Assembly: GCA_028455995.1 (NCBI GenBank)
Contig: JABELC010000004.1
Coordinates: 2,790,001-2,854,000, forward strand
DNA from: Scleromitrula shiraiana
Taxonomy: Eukaryota > Ascomycota > Leotiomycetes > Helotiales > Sclerotiniaceae
Direction of reading: 5' to 3'
Length of the DNA stretch: 64,000 bases
Shown: one piece after another, positions 11,558 through 23,401 of the stretch
How positions within the stretch are numbered: the first letter of the stretch is position 1
How the letters are laid out: each line of letters opens with the position of its first letter
Translations under genes and position numbers: made by a program
Notes under the pieces: generated by a model
The model's input: the letters and a program-made list of their open reading frames with translations, nothing else
Told to the model about the DNA's origin: nothing
Databases searched by the model: none

Positions 11558-12532
11558 CTTGGTTTATCTATTCTCTTTTGATCGGGTGGAATTGGGATAG
11601 ATAAATAAATAAATAATCTTGGAGTAGTATTACAATGAATACATTAGTGATTGATTGACTGACTTTGACAGGGTATACTGTCTGGGAAGAGTATGTGCAG
11701 TAGAGCTAGCACAGCACAGTGATGGAAATGAAAGAAATTGGGGGAAAAGTGGTGGCTGGGTCCTTGATGTCTTTGAGGGAAGACAGACGCGGTCGCGTAT
11801 CCCGTTGAATTTTTTGAGGTATGTGGAGTTTCTCGAGTGTGAAAGTTGAAACTACCCAGCTTGAAGGAGAGTAACTTTTGGTACACTGTTATGAGTATTT
11901 GAAAATGGGGATTAGATATAAAAGTAGAACAATTCTTGTAATCCGAATGAATAATTGGAATTTTCACTACCGAATGATTGATTGAATCCAACTCTCATCT
12001 CACGTCTCGTGGTGGCCTTGTTTACTATTTCTCACCTGGTTACCATCTTTAAAAATTGGCCAATCCGGATGAACATTGAATATTTGCAGAGAAACTAACT
12101 GTGGCTAATTCATTATGATCAAGCCACACTTCGTTTATCGCATCAATCTTGCATCTTTATCTACCCGCAATGCCGTGAAAGAAGACCGTACGTACCGGTA
12201 CGTACTTATTATTATTATTATTATTTTGTATTAATAACTGCTCAAGTGGACAACTTGTTCATATTAACAAACCTAGAAATATCACCTTTTTGACCTACCA
12301 ACTTCTTCAAAATGCTCTAAATTGAATTTTCAGAAGCCTTTTAAAATAGAAAACGAAAGGACTTTTCTAAAAAGTAATTGGGAATCTCAGATCCTACACT
12401 CTACACTTTTAGTGGTTGTCGCATTCCACTCACTAACTACACCACCTCAACCCTACGCCCCACCACCACAGACAGACAAATACATATCTGGAAGAGAGAA
12501 AGTCAGCAAGAAGAAAAGAGACCAAAACAACC
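11558..12532. other. Divergent promoter region CENP-A / derlin
   Basis: This is the shared upstream region of CENP-A (minus) and the derlin gene (plus). It contains a perfect 18-bp palindrome at 12188-12205 and an (ATT)n run at about 12207-12226. An in-frame ORF at 11644-11991 on the minus strand has no recognisable features and is probably not a gene. Confidence 0.55.
12188..12205. promoter_or_regulatory. Perfect 18-bp palindrome
   Basis: GTACGTACCGGTACGTAC reads identically on both strands. It lies 328 bp upstream of the derlin start and 630 bp upstream of the CENP-A start. A dimeric transcription-factor site is one explanation; no known motif is claimed. Confidence 0.4.
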
Positions 12533-13376
12533 ATGGATCAAATGATGGGGAATGGAGATGGGGGAATAGGAGGACAGGCCGGATTTCCACTCGAGACTTG
12601 GTTTTGGGAAATGCCGGTTTGTACACGCTGGTGGACGACTGCTACCGTTCTTACGAGTGCCCTGGTTCAATGTCAGATTGTTACCCCGTTTCAGCTGTTT
12701 TATAGCTTTCGCGCCGTTTTTGTTAAATCACAGGTATAGTGTTTTTCTTCCTGTCCTTGATCATGATTCCTCTGTTCTTCTATTTGTAGAAAGTGGAAGT
12801 TGCCTAATGCTAATTGTTGAATAGTATTGGCGCCTCCTAACTACCTTCATATATTTCGGTCCATTGTCTTTAGACCTTGTCTTTCACGTTTTCTTCCAAA
12901 CACGATATTCACGACTTCTTGAGGAATCATCTGGACGATCGCCGGCGCATTTTTCCTGGCTTTTACTGTATGCGACTACTTGTCTTATATGTATTAATCC
13001 ATTAGTATCGATGCCGTTCCTAGGCCATCCATTATCATCAACTCTGGTATATATTTGGTCGAGAAGGAATCCGGACACACGTTTAAGCTTCTTAGGGATG
13101 CTGGTATTTAAAGCTCCTCATTTACCGTGGGTGTTGATGGGATTCAGTCTTATATTACATGGCACTATTCCTAAAGATGAGATCATGGGTGTGGTCGTGG
13201 GACATATTTGGTATTTCTTCTCGGACATCTATCCACCTCTACATAACGGACACCGACCATTCGATCCACCAATGTGGTGGAGAAGACTATTTGATGGGCG
13301 ACCAAGAGAGGAGACTGCGGATGCAATTAACAATGATATTGCAGCGGCAGCTGCACCTGCACCGGAAGTTAGATAG
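12533..13376 (+). CDS. Derlin (Der1-family rhomboid pseudoprotease, ER-associated degradation)
   Basis: This 250-aa protein has exons 12533-12733 and 12825-13376. Derlins sit in the ER membrane and help extract misfolded proteins for proteasomal degradation. The family start is clear: WFWEMPVCTRWWTTATVLTS, then LFYSFRAVFVKSQ, the conserved YWRLLTTFIYFGPLSLDL and the strongly conserved LLEESSGRSPAHFSWLLL. Four or more hydrophobic segments follow, with the family's GxxxG-like GHIWYFFSDIYP near residue 205. No rhomboid catalytic Ser/His pair is present, as expected. The C-terminal tail is short and alanine-rich and lacks an obvious p97/Cdc48-binding SHP box, which points to a Der1-like rather than Dfm1-like protein; that assignment is inference. 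Confidence 0.92.
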
Positions 13377-13568
13377 AAATCTAGGCTGACGAGGGAAAAC
13401 CATTGCATTTGGTTGGCGTTATAATAATTTGCGGAGAGGACTAGACTGTTCTTTGGTTTTACTACCATAAAGGTTTGGGATAAGAAGTCCTCATATAATG
13501 ACAGCGGTTTTGGATTTGTAGCATAGCTTCTTGCACGGCAGAATGAAATTCTAAGTTACCATTGAGAC

Positions 13569-14823
13569 TTAACTACCAGGGTCAGCTCGGCCTGCCTCTT
13601 CTCCATCTTCCTCGTTTCCAGCATCATCAGGCGCTACAGGAAAGTGTAAATGTTTCCAGTCTTCCAACTCTTCAGTAATCGATCGTAGTCTATCTCTAAT
13701 GCTCTCAATCGCGTAACTCCCCAGTAATAATCGTAAAGGCGGATAAGAACAATGACCCAACTGCCAAACCAACTCTGCGCATTTCACCGCACTGGTAGGC
13801 TGTTTATCTCCCAACCATTGCACCATTCTCTTTGCATGCATTGCCGGCGATCCCGCATCAGAATACGGCTCACTAGCCGGCTTAATCAAAAAATGTCCCC
13901 AAGTAGGCAGAGGATTCGACGCCCAATCCGGCTCATCCCTCCTCACCAACCCCGGTTCCACCAACGTAGCCTTAATATTAAATGAATCAATCTCATAAAG
14001 CATCGCCTCAATCAACCCCTCCACCGCATACTTCGTCGCACAATAAGGTCCCAACCCCGGCACGCCCAACGCCCCAGAAGTACTACTAAAGATGAGATAT
14101 CTCCCCGCCCCTTGCTCCCTAAAATACTGCAAGCTCAACTGAATAATATGCAACGTGCCCATAAAATTCGTCTCGAACTGATTGCGAATCTCATGCTCAT
14201 CCTGGTCCTCACACGCGCCAATAACCCCATACCCGGAACAATTCGCGATTACGTCTATAGACCCGAAGTGCGCAATCGCCTGCGTGATGACGGCGGATAC
14301 GGAGTCCCGCGCGCGCACGTCGCAGAGGGTGCCGAGACAGGAGTCGTGCCAGTTTTGCATGGAGGCGAGTGTGTTTTCGAAGACGCGGCCGACGGCGACG
14401 ACGGAGTCGCCTTTGGAGAGACAGGCGCGCACGAGACTGCGGCCCATGTGGCCGGTGCTGCCGAATATCTGATTTATGGGTTAATTTATAGTTCTTCTAG
14501 GTTTGATTGGTTTGGAAGAAAGTAAGACAGGTGGTTAAACAGAGCGGGAGTAAGTAAAGGATACGTACAACCCAGACCAATTTCTTTGGAGGATTTCCCG
14601 GACCAGGAGGATCGCAGTTCATTGGGAGTTGCAGCTTCACTTTACTGCTGCTACCCGCATTATTTCCATCCACATTATTCCCCGTGGTATCCTCAGAAGG
14701 CGTCGCATCATCGACTACATTATTTTGCTGATTGCGATTCGTAGCAGCAACGAATTCGAAGTTGAGATCAAGGTCGAGATTTAAATCTAAATCTAGGTCT
14801 TCGGCACCTACATTTCCCTCCAT
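13569..14823 (-). CDS. Short-chain dehydrogenase/reductase with an acidic N-terminal extension
   Basis: This 384-aa protein has exons 14823-14569 and 14468-13569. The catalytic part is a classical SDR: the cofactor loop GSTGHMGRSL follows a beta strand (KLVWVIF) at residue about 80, the NNAG-equivalent motif appears as NCSGYG, the active serine lies in IFSSTSGA, and the YCATK tetrad motif is intact. The substrate is unknown; the sequence is closest in feel to fungal oxidoreductases acting on small ketones or retinol-like compounds. The first 80 residues are unusual for an SDR: an alternating Asp-Leu run (DLDLDLNLDLDLNFEF) then an Asn/Ser-rich linker. This region may be disordered or form an amphipathic strand. 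The gene converges on the derlin gene with a 190-bp gap. Confidence 0.88.
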
Positions 14824-15287
14824 CTGATGTGAGATCGAACAAATTGTTCATATACGATTCAGTGGATGTGATTGTTCATGGCCGGAGGATGTAATTTTAT
14901 ATACAATTTGTCGAGGGAGAAGTGGATGCCGGATTGAAGGTTGAGATTAGACTTTCTTGTACCTGCAGTGGTTAGATAGATATACCTCGCTTGATTGTGC
15001 ATGCCAGTATCGTAAATGGCGGGGTAAAGTGGCGGGGTTGATAGGGATATTATTAGTTACGATGGTTTTAATGTTGATCTCGACGTAATACCGGTACAGA
15101 AATCCTATATTTGTACTTAGAACTAGTGGATTTCCATAAGTATCACGAATGTAAATTATAGCTTGCAGAGTAATAGATATTTGGTTCATTGTACTTGTCA
15201 TTTGATGTCCTATGTAATCCTCATATCATCATTATCATCGTAGATTTCCCTCTTGCCTCTCATCCCTCACCCCTCCATTCATGCTTC
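14824..15287. other. Intergenic region SDR-ADI1
   Basis: This spans the promoter of the minus-strand SDR and the 3' end of the minus-strand ADI1. No gene or repeat is seen. Confidence 0.55.
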
Positions 15288-15997
15288 TTACTGTCCGGCG
15301 ATAGCAGGAACGGTTTGCAAATACTCCTTACGATATGGGTTAACATCAACCTCTGGTCCCCGGTTCAAAGGTGTCCATTTAGGTTCCTCCTTGAAGAGTC
15401 TCATCGCTTGGATATACTGCTCTCTTATTAGTAACAAGCACCAAGTAATTGCAGTCTTGTGTCAACATACATTATCTCCATCCGTAGTAAAACGATGATA
15501 AATACCAGCCGGAAGAATCTAATGCTTCTAGTCAGCCAAACCCAACCCAATACATCAACCCTATACATCCAAACTCACAATCAAATCATCCTTCACCAAA
15601 CGAATGCGAACCCATTCATCGCCCTCACTCCTCACGTCGAAAAATCCAGCACCATCTCTAATATATCTAATCTCCTCATCCTCATGCAAATGCTCATTAA
15701 AGAACATCTTAACTTTCTCTTCATAGACCTCTCCCATTTTCTCCGGTGATACGGTAATCACATCGCGATTCTTGTAGCTCCTGTCTGAGGCGAGCTTGTC
15801 GACATCTTTCTCGTCTGCGAAGTTGTAGTAGAGCACGCCGAGTTTCTCTAAGTAATCGGCGGAGACATCGCGACCGGAGTCGTGGAGCTCGCGTTGATCG
15901 CCCTGTTGGGAAAGTATATGTTAGTTAGAAATCATAGTAAAATTAATAGAAGAGGGGAACTTATTACTTCCTTGTTGTCGTACCAGTAAGCTCTCAT
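15288..15997 (-). CDS. ADI1: Acireductone dioxygenase (methionine salvage)
   Basis: This 176-aa cupin enzyme oxidises 1,2-dihydroxy-5-methylthiopentene to the keto acid precursor of methionine and formate (iron form). Exons are 15997-15968, 15902-15579, 15518-15471 and 15416-15288; exon 1 encodes only MRAYWYDNKE and exon 3 only 16 codons. The metal ligands are all visible: the two His and the Glu of EHLHEDEEIRYIRDG, and the distal His in AGIYHRFT. The GAGFFDVR strand and C-terminal LFKEEPKWTPLNR are typical. Length is normal. The fragmented exon structure explains why no single ORF covers it. Confidence 0.94.
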
Positions 15998-17136
15998 TTT
16001 GAATGTTAGTAGAAGTATATTTTTAAGAATATTATGTTTGATGAATCGAGCAACCTAAGTTGGAATGTGAAAGTTGATGGCAAAGGTTGAAAGAAGGTCA
16101 ATATATTATTATTATGTTGAAAATAACTTTTTGGTTTCGGCCTTTTCCAAGAAAACTTTCTCGGCCTATGAGGTTGTCGTCATTACAACCGTGCCGGCAT
16201 ATTCAGTTCAAATGGCGCAATACCTGCCTTATTACTTTTCATCATGTCAGTAGTGTAACATATTGCCATTCTTCATACATTCTTCTCAGAAAGGAATTGC
16301 AATCATGGCATTCTATTGTTCAAATTGGCCATTTATGAAATCATACCAGTACAAATTATTATGGATTATGAATACTTTGCTACACCGAAGTTCATCCTCG
16401 AAATATCTGTTTAAAGCGGCAGCTATACTTACCATTTGAATATCATGTATAGATCATTACCTCGAACCCCATGGAATCATCAAAATAGATTATGCAAACC
16501 ATGGCAATGTATTGTGTTCGTTGGATAAGTTACCTTTCAACGTATCTGTCAGAGTTTTACAAGTTGGCCTACGTTACGCTTCTGTTGCAACAGCGGCTGT
16601 TCTCTTTCAAAGCAAGCAGATGTACAAGTAGCAGGATATATATGATCATTTGTACAGTATGAATAGAAGTTCCAGCATCTCTACATTGATAGGAACCAAA
16701 GTTGCTGTTCCTACCCTTTCAATTCTTCCAAACTTTCGTCGCGAAATACACGCAGCAGTTTGGCTTCAAGTCGATGTACGAAGTGAGTTTCCAATATGAT
16801 CTCAAAATTCATGAATTATCAAACTTCTCTACTATTCAATTTCTGATCAGAAAGTGAAGAAGTCTCTTTTGCGTGATGTCTGATATCTACAACATAGCAT
16901 GGGAGGTTGGCGAATAGACTGCATTTTATCGCCGCCCGACTCGATCCGCCAACATATTGCGAACGAACTGAATGGCTGCCGCGCTATATAAGTCAATTCG
17001 CCAACATAAGAGACGTTCTGCAAAGCTGCAGCGTTGTGTAAACAAAATTCTTCTTATTGTATTGATATAGAAGAAGTTTTAAAGCTGTACAGTTAATTTT
17101 ACTTCCAAAGTGGTTGTCAATTTCGGATTTCCAACC
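15998..17136. other. Intergenic region ADI1-MFS
   Basis: This 1.1 kb has only short shadow ORFs. I find no tRNA, repeat array or recognisable protein similarity. It is the likely divergent promoter of ADI1 and the MFS gene. Confidence 0.5.
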
Positions 17137-18831
17137 ATGAAGATCTCCAAAAATCTTCCCCTAGGACAAATCCTAATCCTATGTACGTGCCATTTACCTT
17201 ACTGAAAAACTATTTGTACTTACTTGATGATCCATAGCTTTATCCCGTATGCCACCTACAATAGCTAATTCAGGTGCTCTACCTTATTTTCCTATGTTAT
17301 CGAAGCATATGGGCATTCTTGATTCAACTCTCGCTTTCTATCTTGGACTCTCTATTTCCATATCAGCCGTCTTTGAATCTGCAACTGCTGTATACTGGGG
17401 ATATCTTTCCGATGTTATTGGTCGCAAGCCAATTCTCATGATTTGCAACACTTTAATCATGATTTCATCGCTGATATTTGGGTTTTCAACAAAATTATGG
17501 ATGGTACTGGCAAGTAGATCGCTTTTAGGACTTAGCAGTGGCGATGTGGGTGTAATAAGAACAAGTTGCGGGGAGAAAGTGAAGGAGAAAGTGAAAGATA
17601 AGTTATGAATTCGATTTACATATATCACCAGCATTATCACGGATTACACAGACTTACAAAACTCAAATCACTTCAAGCAATAGCATTCTCTATTCTACCT
17701 ATAGGACTCAATGTCGGTTGGTCTATGGCACCAATTTTAGGTGGTCTTGCAGCGAACCCATATCGGGTTATGCCAGGGGAGCCACATGGGGATAAGTTGC
17801 TAGAAAGATATCCTTATGCTCTACCTAACATGATTGCCTCGGGTTTCTTTCTCGTCACTCTTTGTGTCGTTTTCTTTAGACTGACAGAGTCATTGTCTGG
17901 TAAAGAAGATAGGTTTGATTACGGAATTTTTCTCAGGAAGAAGATTACCTCGTCAATCAATAAGTGGTAGCAACAACAGAAGTCCAAGAAAGAGAGTGAG
18001 CTGAGAGTTGATGAAATTGAAGATGATAGAGCTCCTCTACTATCAAGTGAAAGTTCGCCAGAAAGTACATCAAACGATATCGAAAGGGTCAACGCACTGA
18101 GAGTTGATCCACCAATGGCAACACTAAAGGAAATTCTGAATTTTCAATCGTGCCTATGTATCCTCTCTTATGCAACCTTAAGGATGCATTGCGCTGCGTA
18201 TGATACTCTCATTCCTGCCTTCATGATACGACCTGCACAGCATTCTTCCTCGACATCTATCTCTCATCTATTTAAATTTAATGGTGGGTTTGGTTCCGGT
18301 AAGTCACGCAATAGGTCCTATTCAGCCATAAAACTTAACTAAAAGAAAGATCCAGATATCACACAAACCGGCCTTATGTTCACCATCTATGGAATGTCGA
18401 CCATGTTCTCACAACCTATGATCTTTCTAGTTCTAACCAAGTATTATTCAATGCGACAGGTTCACGTCACCTCATGTACCAGCCTTTTAGCAATCTACCT
18501 GCTTTCCCCATTTGCATCGCTTCTCTCTCAGCCCATGAATTTCATAGCTCTCTGCGCATTATTCGTCCTCGAGGGATTCGTGAGCGATTTTGCATACAGC
18601 AGTGGTATGGTTCTACTTCAACGAAGTTGCAAGATAGAAAGTGGGCGTGGAAGATTGAATGGATTTCAAACTGTGGCAAGTGCGATTACGAAGATTATAG
18701 GGCCACTTTGGGCTGGTAGTGCGTTTGTTCTAGGGACACAGAAAGGTGTCATAAGAGTGGGATTTTGGGCCGCACCTGTTATAATGGTGTTAATCGGAAC
18801 TGTACCACTTTCGTTTTCGAAGGATGAATAA
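17137..18831 (+). pseudogene. Major facilitator superfamily transporter, interrupted by an in-frame stop
   Basis: A drug/proton-antiporter-type MFS gene. Exons fit as 17137-17182, 17238-17601, 17652-18298 and 18350-18831, giving 513 codons including an internal TAG at 17968-17970 (after ...SSINKW). The MFS signature WGYLSDVIGRKP follows the second membrane helix, and helix 4 carries GLSSGDVGVIRT. The central loop is hydrophilic (DDRAPLLSS), and helices resume at LCILSYATL. The segment after GVIRT (KVKEKVKDKLTKLK) is an unusual Lys/Glu run where relatives have a short loop before LQAIAFSILP. The frame is otherwise open, so this is a recent pseudogene, a readthrough, or a gene whose central loop hides another small intron (a GTGGTA donor occurs just before the TAG). 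The substrate is unknown. Confidence 0.7.
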
Positions 18832-20087
18832 GTATGCATAAGCAAAGGATAACCAAGGAAAGAATCAGTGGAATGAAGCATCAATTATGAAATCTACAGT
18901 ATGCCGAGGAATCTAAAGACTCGGAAAGATGCCGGATTACCCCCTATTCTTTTAGAACAAGTCATTGATCTCACGGAGGAATGAATTCTGACTCATCTCC
19001 CTCCCCGAGCATACCGGATATTCACCAACCATCTTCGCCGTTAACCAACCAACTTTTGGCAATTGGGGATTTGGCAAAATTGTGACCCCTGGTCTGTGGC
19101 GTGGATGACACAACGATTACAGTGTACATCTCTTGTTTGAGGCTTGGCGAATCTTGGCTGCATTTGAGGTATTAACCAAATTTACGGAGTATATCCCCAT
19201 AAATACGCTTGGTACTGATAAGCTTCACCAAGACTAAATTCCAAGCCGGCACCTAAAAAAATGACGTTTAACTAAGTGAATTTTAAAGACAATCTTCATC
19301 TTGGCATATTGCGAATAACCTCAATTTTAACAACCTAACCTCGAATGAATGTATTCAAGGAATCAAGGTATAATATCAGGGTATAATATCAAGGTATCAA
19401 GGTATGGTATCAAGGTATCAAAGTAGTTTTTAAGACCAAAAAGATCATAATCACGGCCCCCTTCTAAATTACATAGGTATTTTGTGGATGGGTCAAATCG
19501 TTACGTAGTTGGTTCTATGGATTGATTCACAACGCTTTGAGTGGATCTGACAAGAATTTAGATTAAAGGAGGAGGAGGTTGAAACCATTTCAAGTTAGGA
19601 TAATTGTACTGCGCCAGCCCTGTTGTAACCAAAATCTATACCAGTTGAAGTAATACCAATAGAAGTAATAACAGTAATAACAGTAATAACAGTAATAACT
19701 TGAAATAGGTAAAGTGAGGAATCATTCGTATAAAAATAATAATAATAATAATAAATTCACTCATCAGACTACCCCAGTTTATTATTATAACTGGGCTGAG
19801 TAATAATAATAACAATAATAATAATAAAATAATAATAATAATTAAGTTAGTAGAACTAATAAAGTAGAGTAAAAAAGGGTTCGATTTAAAAGTAAACACT
19901 CTTCCAATCTTCTAAAATAAATCTCTTCTTCTTCCTCTCTTCTTCCTCTTCTTCTTCTTCTTCTTCCTCATTTACATACGATATCTTCAAATTCTATAAT
20001 CTAAGGAAATATCTACTTCAATTTCTTTCCCATAACAAATAATCATCATTATTATTATCATCATCATCAATCTCAATCTCAATCAAA
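18832..20087. other. Intergenic region with trinucleotide repeats
   Basis: No gene is seen. Short degenerate repeats of GGTATCAA lie near 19365-19425. AAT/AAC-type repeats cover about 19640-19860, and a CTT-rich tract covers about 19918-19968. The latter leads into the CYSTM gene. Confidence 0.55.
19640..19860. repeat. AAT/AAC trinucleotide repeat block
   Basis: The block is composed of TAACAG-TAATAACAG units near 19660-19700, then (AAT)n runs at 19733-19754 and 19800-19845. Between the runs is a short inverted repeat, CCCAGTT...AACTGGG (19773-19796). Confidence 0.75.
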
Positions 20088-20529
20088 ATGCCTGCCTTTG
20101 AAGCTCAACAACCTCAAGCTCAACAAATGGAGCTCACTACTCAAGGTGCACCTGTCACCGAGCAACCTGTTCGTTTTATCCTCATCCATTCCTTTATTCT
20201 GATATCCATGAATACTAATATGTTTATTCAACAGCGCCAAGTTGAGGGTATGACAGCCGATCCATCGGTTCATATGCGTGGTGGTGGACTTTGGTACGTT
20301 CTATTTATTTACTTTTACATAGATTCCCACCCATCCGTACTACACTATTCTTCCCAATATGATTAAAATCGCAATTCATCAATTCATTCATCACCTTTTT
20401 CCTTCTTCCGTATCACCAAAAATGCATAACATAAAACTAATCTCATCCCAATATAGCTTCGACTGTCTCGCCTGCTGCGCCCTCGAGGAACTCTGCGCCT
20501 GCATCATCTGTGAGGAATGCTGCTGTTAA
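20088..20529 (+). CDS. CYSTM-type cysteine-rich small protein
   Basis: A 70-aa protein from three exons: 20088-20168, 20235-20293 and 20457-20529. The N-terminal half is rich in Gln, Ala and Pro and hydrophilic. The second half is GGGLCFDCLACCALEELCAC followed by IICEECCC, the cysteine-rich hydrophobic tail of the CYSTM family. Members are tail-anchored, often palmitoylated, and linked in yeast and plants to stress and metal tolerance; the exact role here is not known. Each intron was placed by frame and GT/AG ends. A CT-rich tract and long A/T repeats precede the start. Confidence 0.8.
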
Positions 20530-23298
20530 ACGCGCAATTAATCAATCTTTTCTTTCCTCGCCAACCATACACACACAAACACAAACATGAATTGGCAAGA
20601 TTTAAGATCAATTCGATAGATACCCTGGGTGTGGAATTGGAGGAATATTAATGCGATGTGATGTGATGAGATGTGATGTGATGGGGTCTTTCTTTCTATG
20701 GGGGCTGTTTATGCGAATTATGAGTGGATGGATTGATGATAGGATACTGGGGGGTTTCGATACTATCGGAACCGAGAAATTGAGGATTTGAGGGGTGATC
20801 TCTTTGTTGACTGATCTTTATAGCGATGAAATTATATATACCATCATGCCTATGAATTTGTGCCAGATTTGCGATTTTATGTTTTGGTGCTTTGGATTCG
20901 CTGATATTATTATCTTTCTCTTCGTTACTAGACTGACTGCTCCTGTGGTGCTTGTGATAATCAAACAACAATAACAATAATAAAAACCGAATAAAATTAA
21001 ATATGATGGAGTGACACAGCTACCTATGTAGCTGAATACATATACATATATATATATATATATACCTTGCATATTAGTGTGCACATGCATTACATTGCAT
21101 TGTATATAATTCATATAATTCCGCGTCTGAGGAACCCATTTCACATATCCAGCATTCTTGTATTTTTGTTGTGAGAAGTCTCGGAGAATACAACGTCATT
21201 ATTAATTGTGTTATTGAATCTCGTCTCTTTCTCTTTCTCTTTCTCTTTCTCTTTTTGATGGCTGGGTTATAGGGAGATGAAGCTTCTACTGTCGTGGTTG
21301 GGGATTTGCGCGCTTGTTGGTGTTTTGTGAATATGATATGATATGATATGATGTTGATGGATTGTCTTATTTGTTGTATAGGAGTTGCGGATTACATTTG
21401 TGGTAGGTGAGTGAAGGGCTTCTGGATTGGATTGGATTGGATTGGATTGGATTGGGCGGTAAAGAATGGTTCTTGTTAGGATTCATGTCTGTGGCTATCT
21501 TGAGTGAGTGGGTTGATTGGGACATGTATGGAATTAGCATGTTGGGGGGGAGGAGGATGTACGTGCTTCACATGGAAATCTGTATCGTTGACTTTCGTAT
21601 CCATTATATCCATTGTTTAAATGTATGAATATACGTTCCTTGCACCATGCGAATATACATGGACAGTTAATCACAGACAGACGAATGAATGAGTATCAGC
21701 ATGCCAACCCTTTGAATGAATATACCTGGTTCAGAGTATATCCACATTCTCACCTCGTTAGGGTGTAGTTATCTAACACCGACGGGATACAAATCGAGAA
21801 AGATGAAGAAGATAGAGCGGCGCGAGGTATCAGGGTAATCTTTACTTTGGTGTATATACTGCGCTTTTTGCTATATGCGAAGCATCTTGCAATTACGGAC
21901 AGCGAGATGGCAGCCCCAGAGTCCTCCCTCACCAAATTGGCCACAAGGCAAAGCACACAAGGCATACGAACGAGGTGATGGTATGAGATATTGAAGAGTA
22001 TATTACTTGCTTTAATTACTACTGTATATATGACTCCAGTTTTGTGATTGTGTTATTATTGCCATCAGTATATGGGGGAAGTACCTTCAGCTGGAAGAAC
22101 TCGAGATGGGGTAATTCGAAAGTTAGAGCAGAGGGAAACTTCTTATGTGTTATTGGCTAATTTGGACTTATCGACGGAATTCTATGTGGATTTTATTAGA
22201 ATCTTAAACCATCGATATATAGATTTCGAGGAGGATTAGAAAATATAGGGTTTCTTCTTCGTTGACAGAAATCGGAGCTCGGGTTTAGACTATATCTGGG
22301 TAAATGGTGAAGTTAATACAAAAACAAATAATAACTTATTGACAGATAAAATTTCCTACCAACTTATCAGGTACAGTATTATCACAGAAATCCAAGTAAA
22401 CATAGAACCAACCGTACATGTGCTATAAAACCAAGTACTTCCGTATGTCAATCAACGCAAACTTACATTTTCAATCCTGTAGTTAAGTTATAAACCCAAT
22501 AGTATCATTTATAAAGAATAAGAATAAGAATAAGAATAAATAAAATCATAGAACTCGTTTCGAGACTGATAGCATGCTTGAAACTTAAAATATACTATAT
22601 CTATATATTGTTATTAAAGTTAAACTCATCTCATAAAGATCTAGAAATGTTCGGAAAAGGAGGGGTTAATTGAGAAAACTATGCACAACTCTGTTTTATT
22701 GAATTAGTTAATTGGATTATGAATTCGTGGTTTGAACTGGTTTTTGGCCGGGTTTGGCTTATAGAATTAGGATTTGAGTTTTTGCATGTGCGAAATACTC
22801 AGTATATATGTTGGTGTTGTTAATCTAGAGGTGTATTGATGTACATATCTATAATATTTGTGTACCTATATATCTAGAAATTTTGGCTAGAAACAACCAA
22901 ATAATAGCTCTGTACATTTATGATAGTATCAAGAATGAAAACTGAACATCTCAAATGTATCAACTAGTTGATTCCTCGTAAATATATTCCTAAACAGTAT
23001 CAGATAAGTACTCAATGTTATATACAGATACTAGACAGTAACTTCACTACTATCATCTAATATCATCCCCAGAAAACCCTACAATGTCCCAACCCGTCTC
23101 CGACAATTAAAACTTACGACCAAACCCACCCATCTACCTACATACATTTCACCACTTTGATCCCTCTATCAATCTCCCATACATCATCTATCAAATAGGA
23201 ACAACCCCCCTTAAAACCCCATCGCATCCCCATCAATCCCCTTCCCCCTTGACTCCCAAAAATATATACCCAAAACCCACCTGTCTGCCAACAACTAA
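20530..23298. other. 2.8-kb gene-poor intergenic region
   Basis: No supported gene. Simple repeats include (TA)n near 21045-21064, a (TTTCTC)n tract at about 21224-21255, ATATG repeats at about 21330-21352, (GGATT)n at 21424-21453 and (AATAAG)n at about 22515-22540. A weak two-exon ORF near 21908-22114 was considered and not accepted. Confidence 0.5.
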
Positions 23299-23401
23299 GC
23301 GGGAATGGTTTAGTGGTAAAATCAGCGCTTCCCATCTCTAATCGATTCTCTTCGATCTAGACGACATGCGCTGGCCCCGGGTTCGATTCCCGGTTCTCGC
23401 A
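23299..23401 (+). tRNA. tRNA-Gly(CCC), with intron
   Basis: The acceptor stem pairs GCGGGAA with TTCTCGC (one G-U pair), with discriminator A at 23401. The T arm is CCCGGGTTCGATTCCCGG, which holds the B box. The anticodon stem is AGCGC/GCGCT, the loop reads TTCCCAT, and the anticodon CCC is at 23331-23333. A 32-nt intron sits in the standard position one base 3' of the anticodon; it can form a small ATCGA/TCGAT hairpin. The mature tRNA is 71 nt. A T-run follows at 23483-23492. Confidence 0.95.

Noticed and set aside
11644..11991. 115-codon minus-strand ORF upstream of CENP-A
   Set aside because: No recognisable domain, and it lies in a divergent promoter; composition is like the neighbouring noncoding DNA.
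21908..22114. Possible two-exon small gene (ATG at 21908, donor near 21973, acceptor near 22066)
   Set aside because: The splice sites and frame can be made to fit, giving about 40 residues, but the product has no recognisable features and the region is otherwise repeat-rich and gene-poor.
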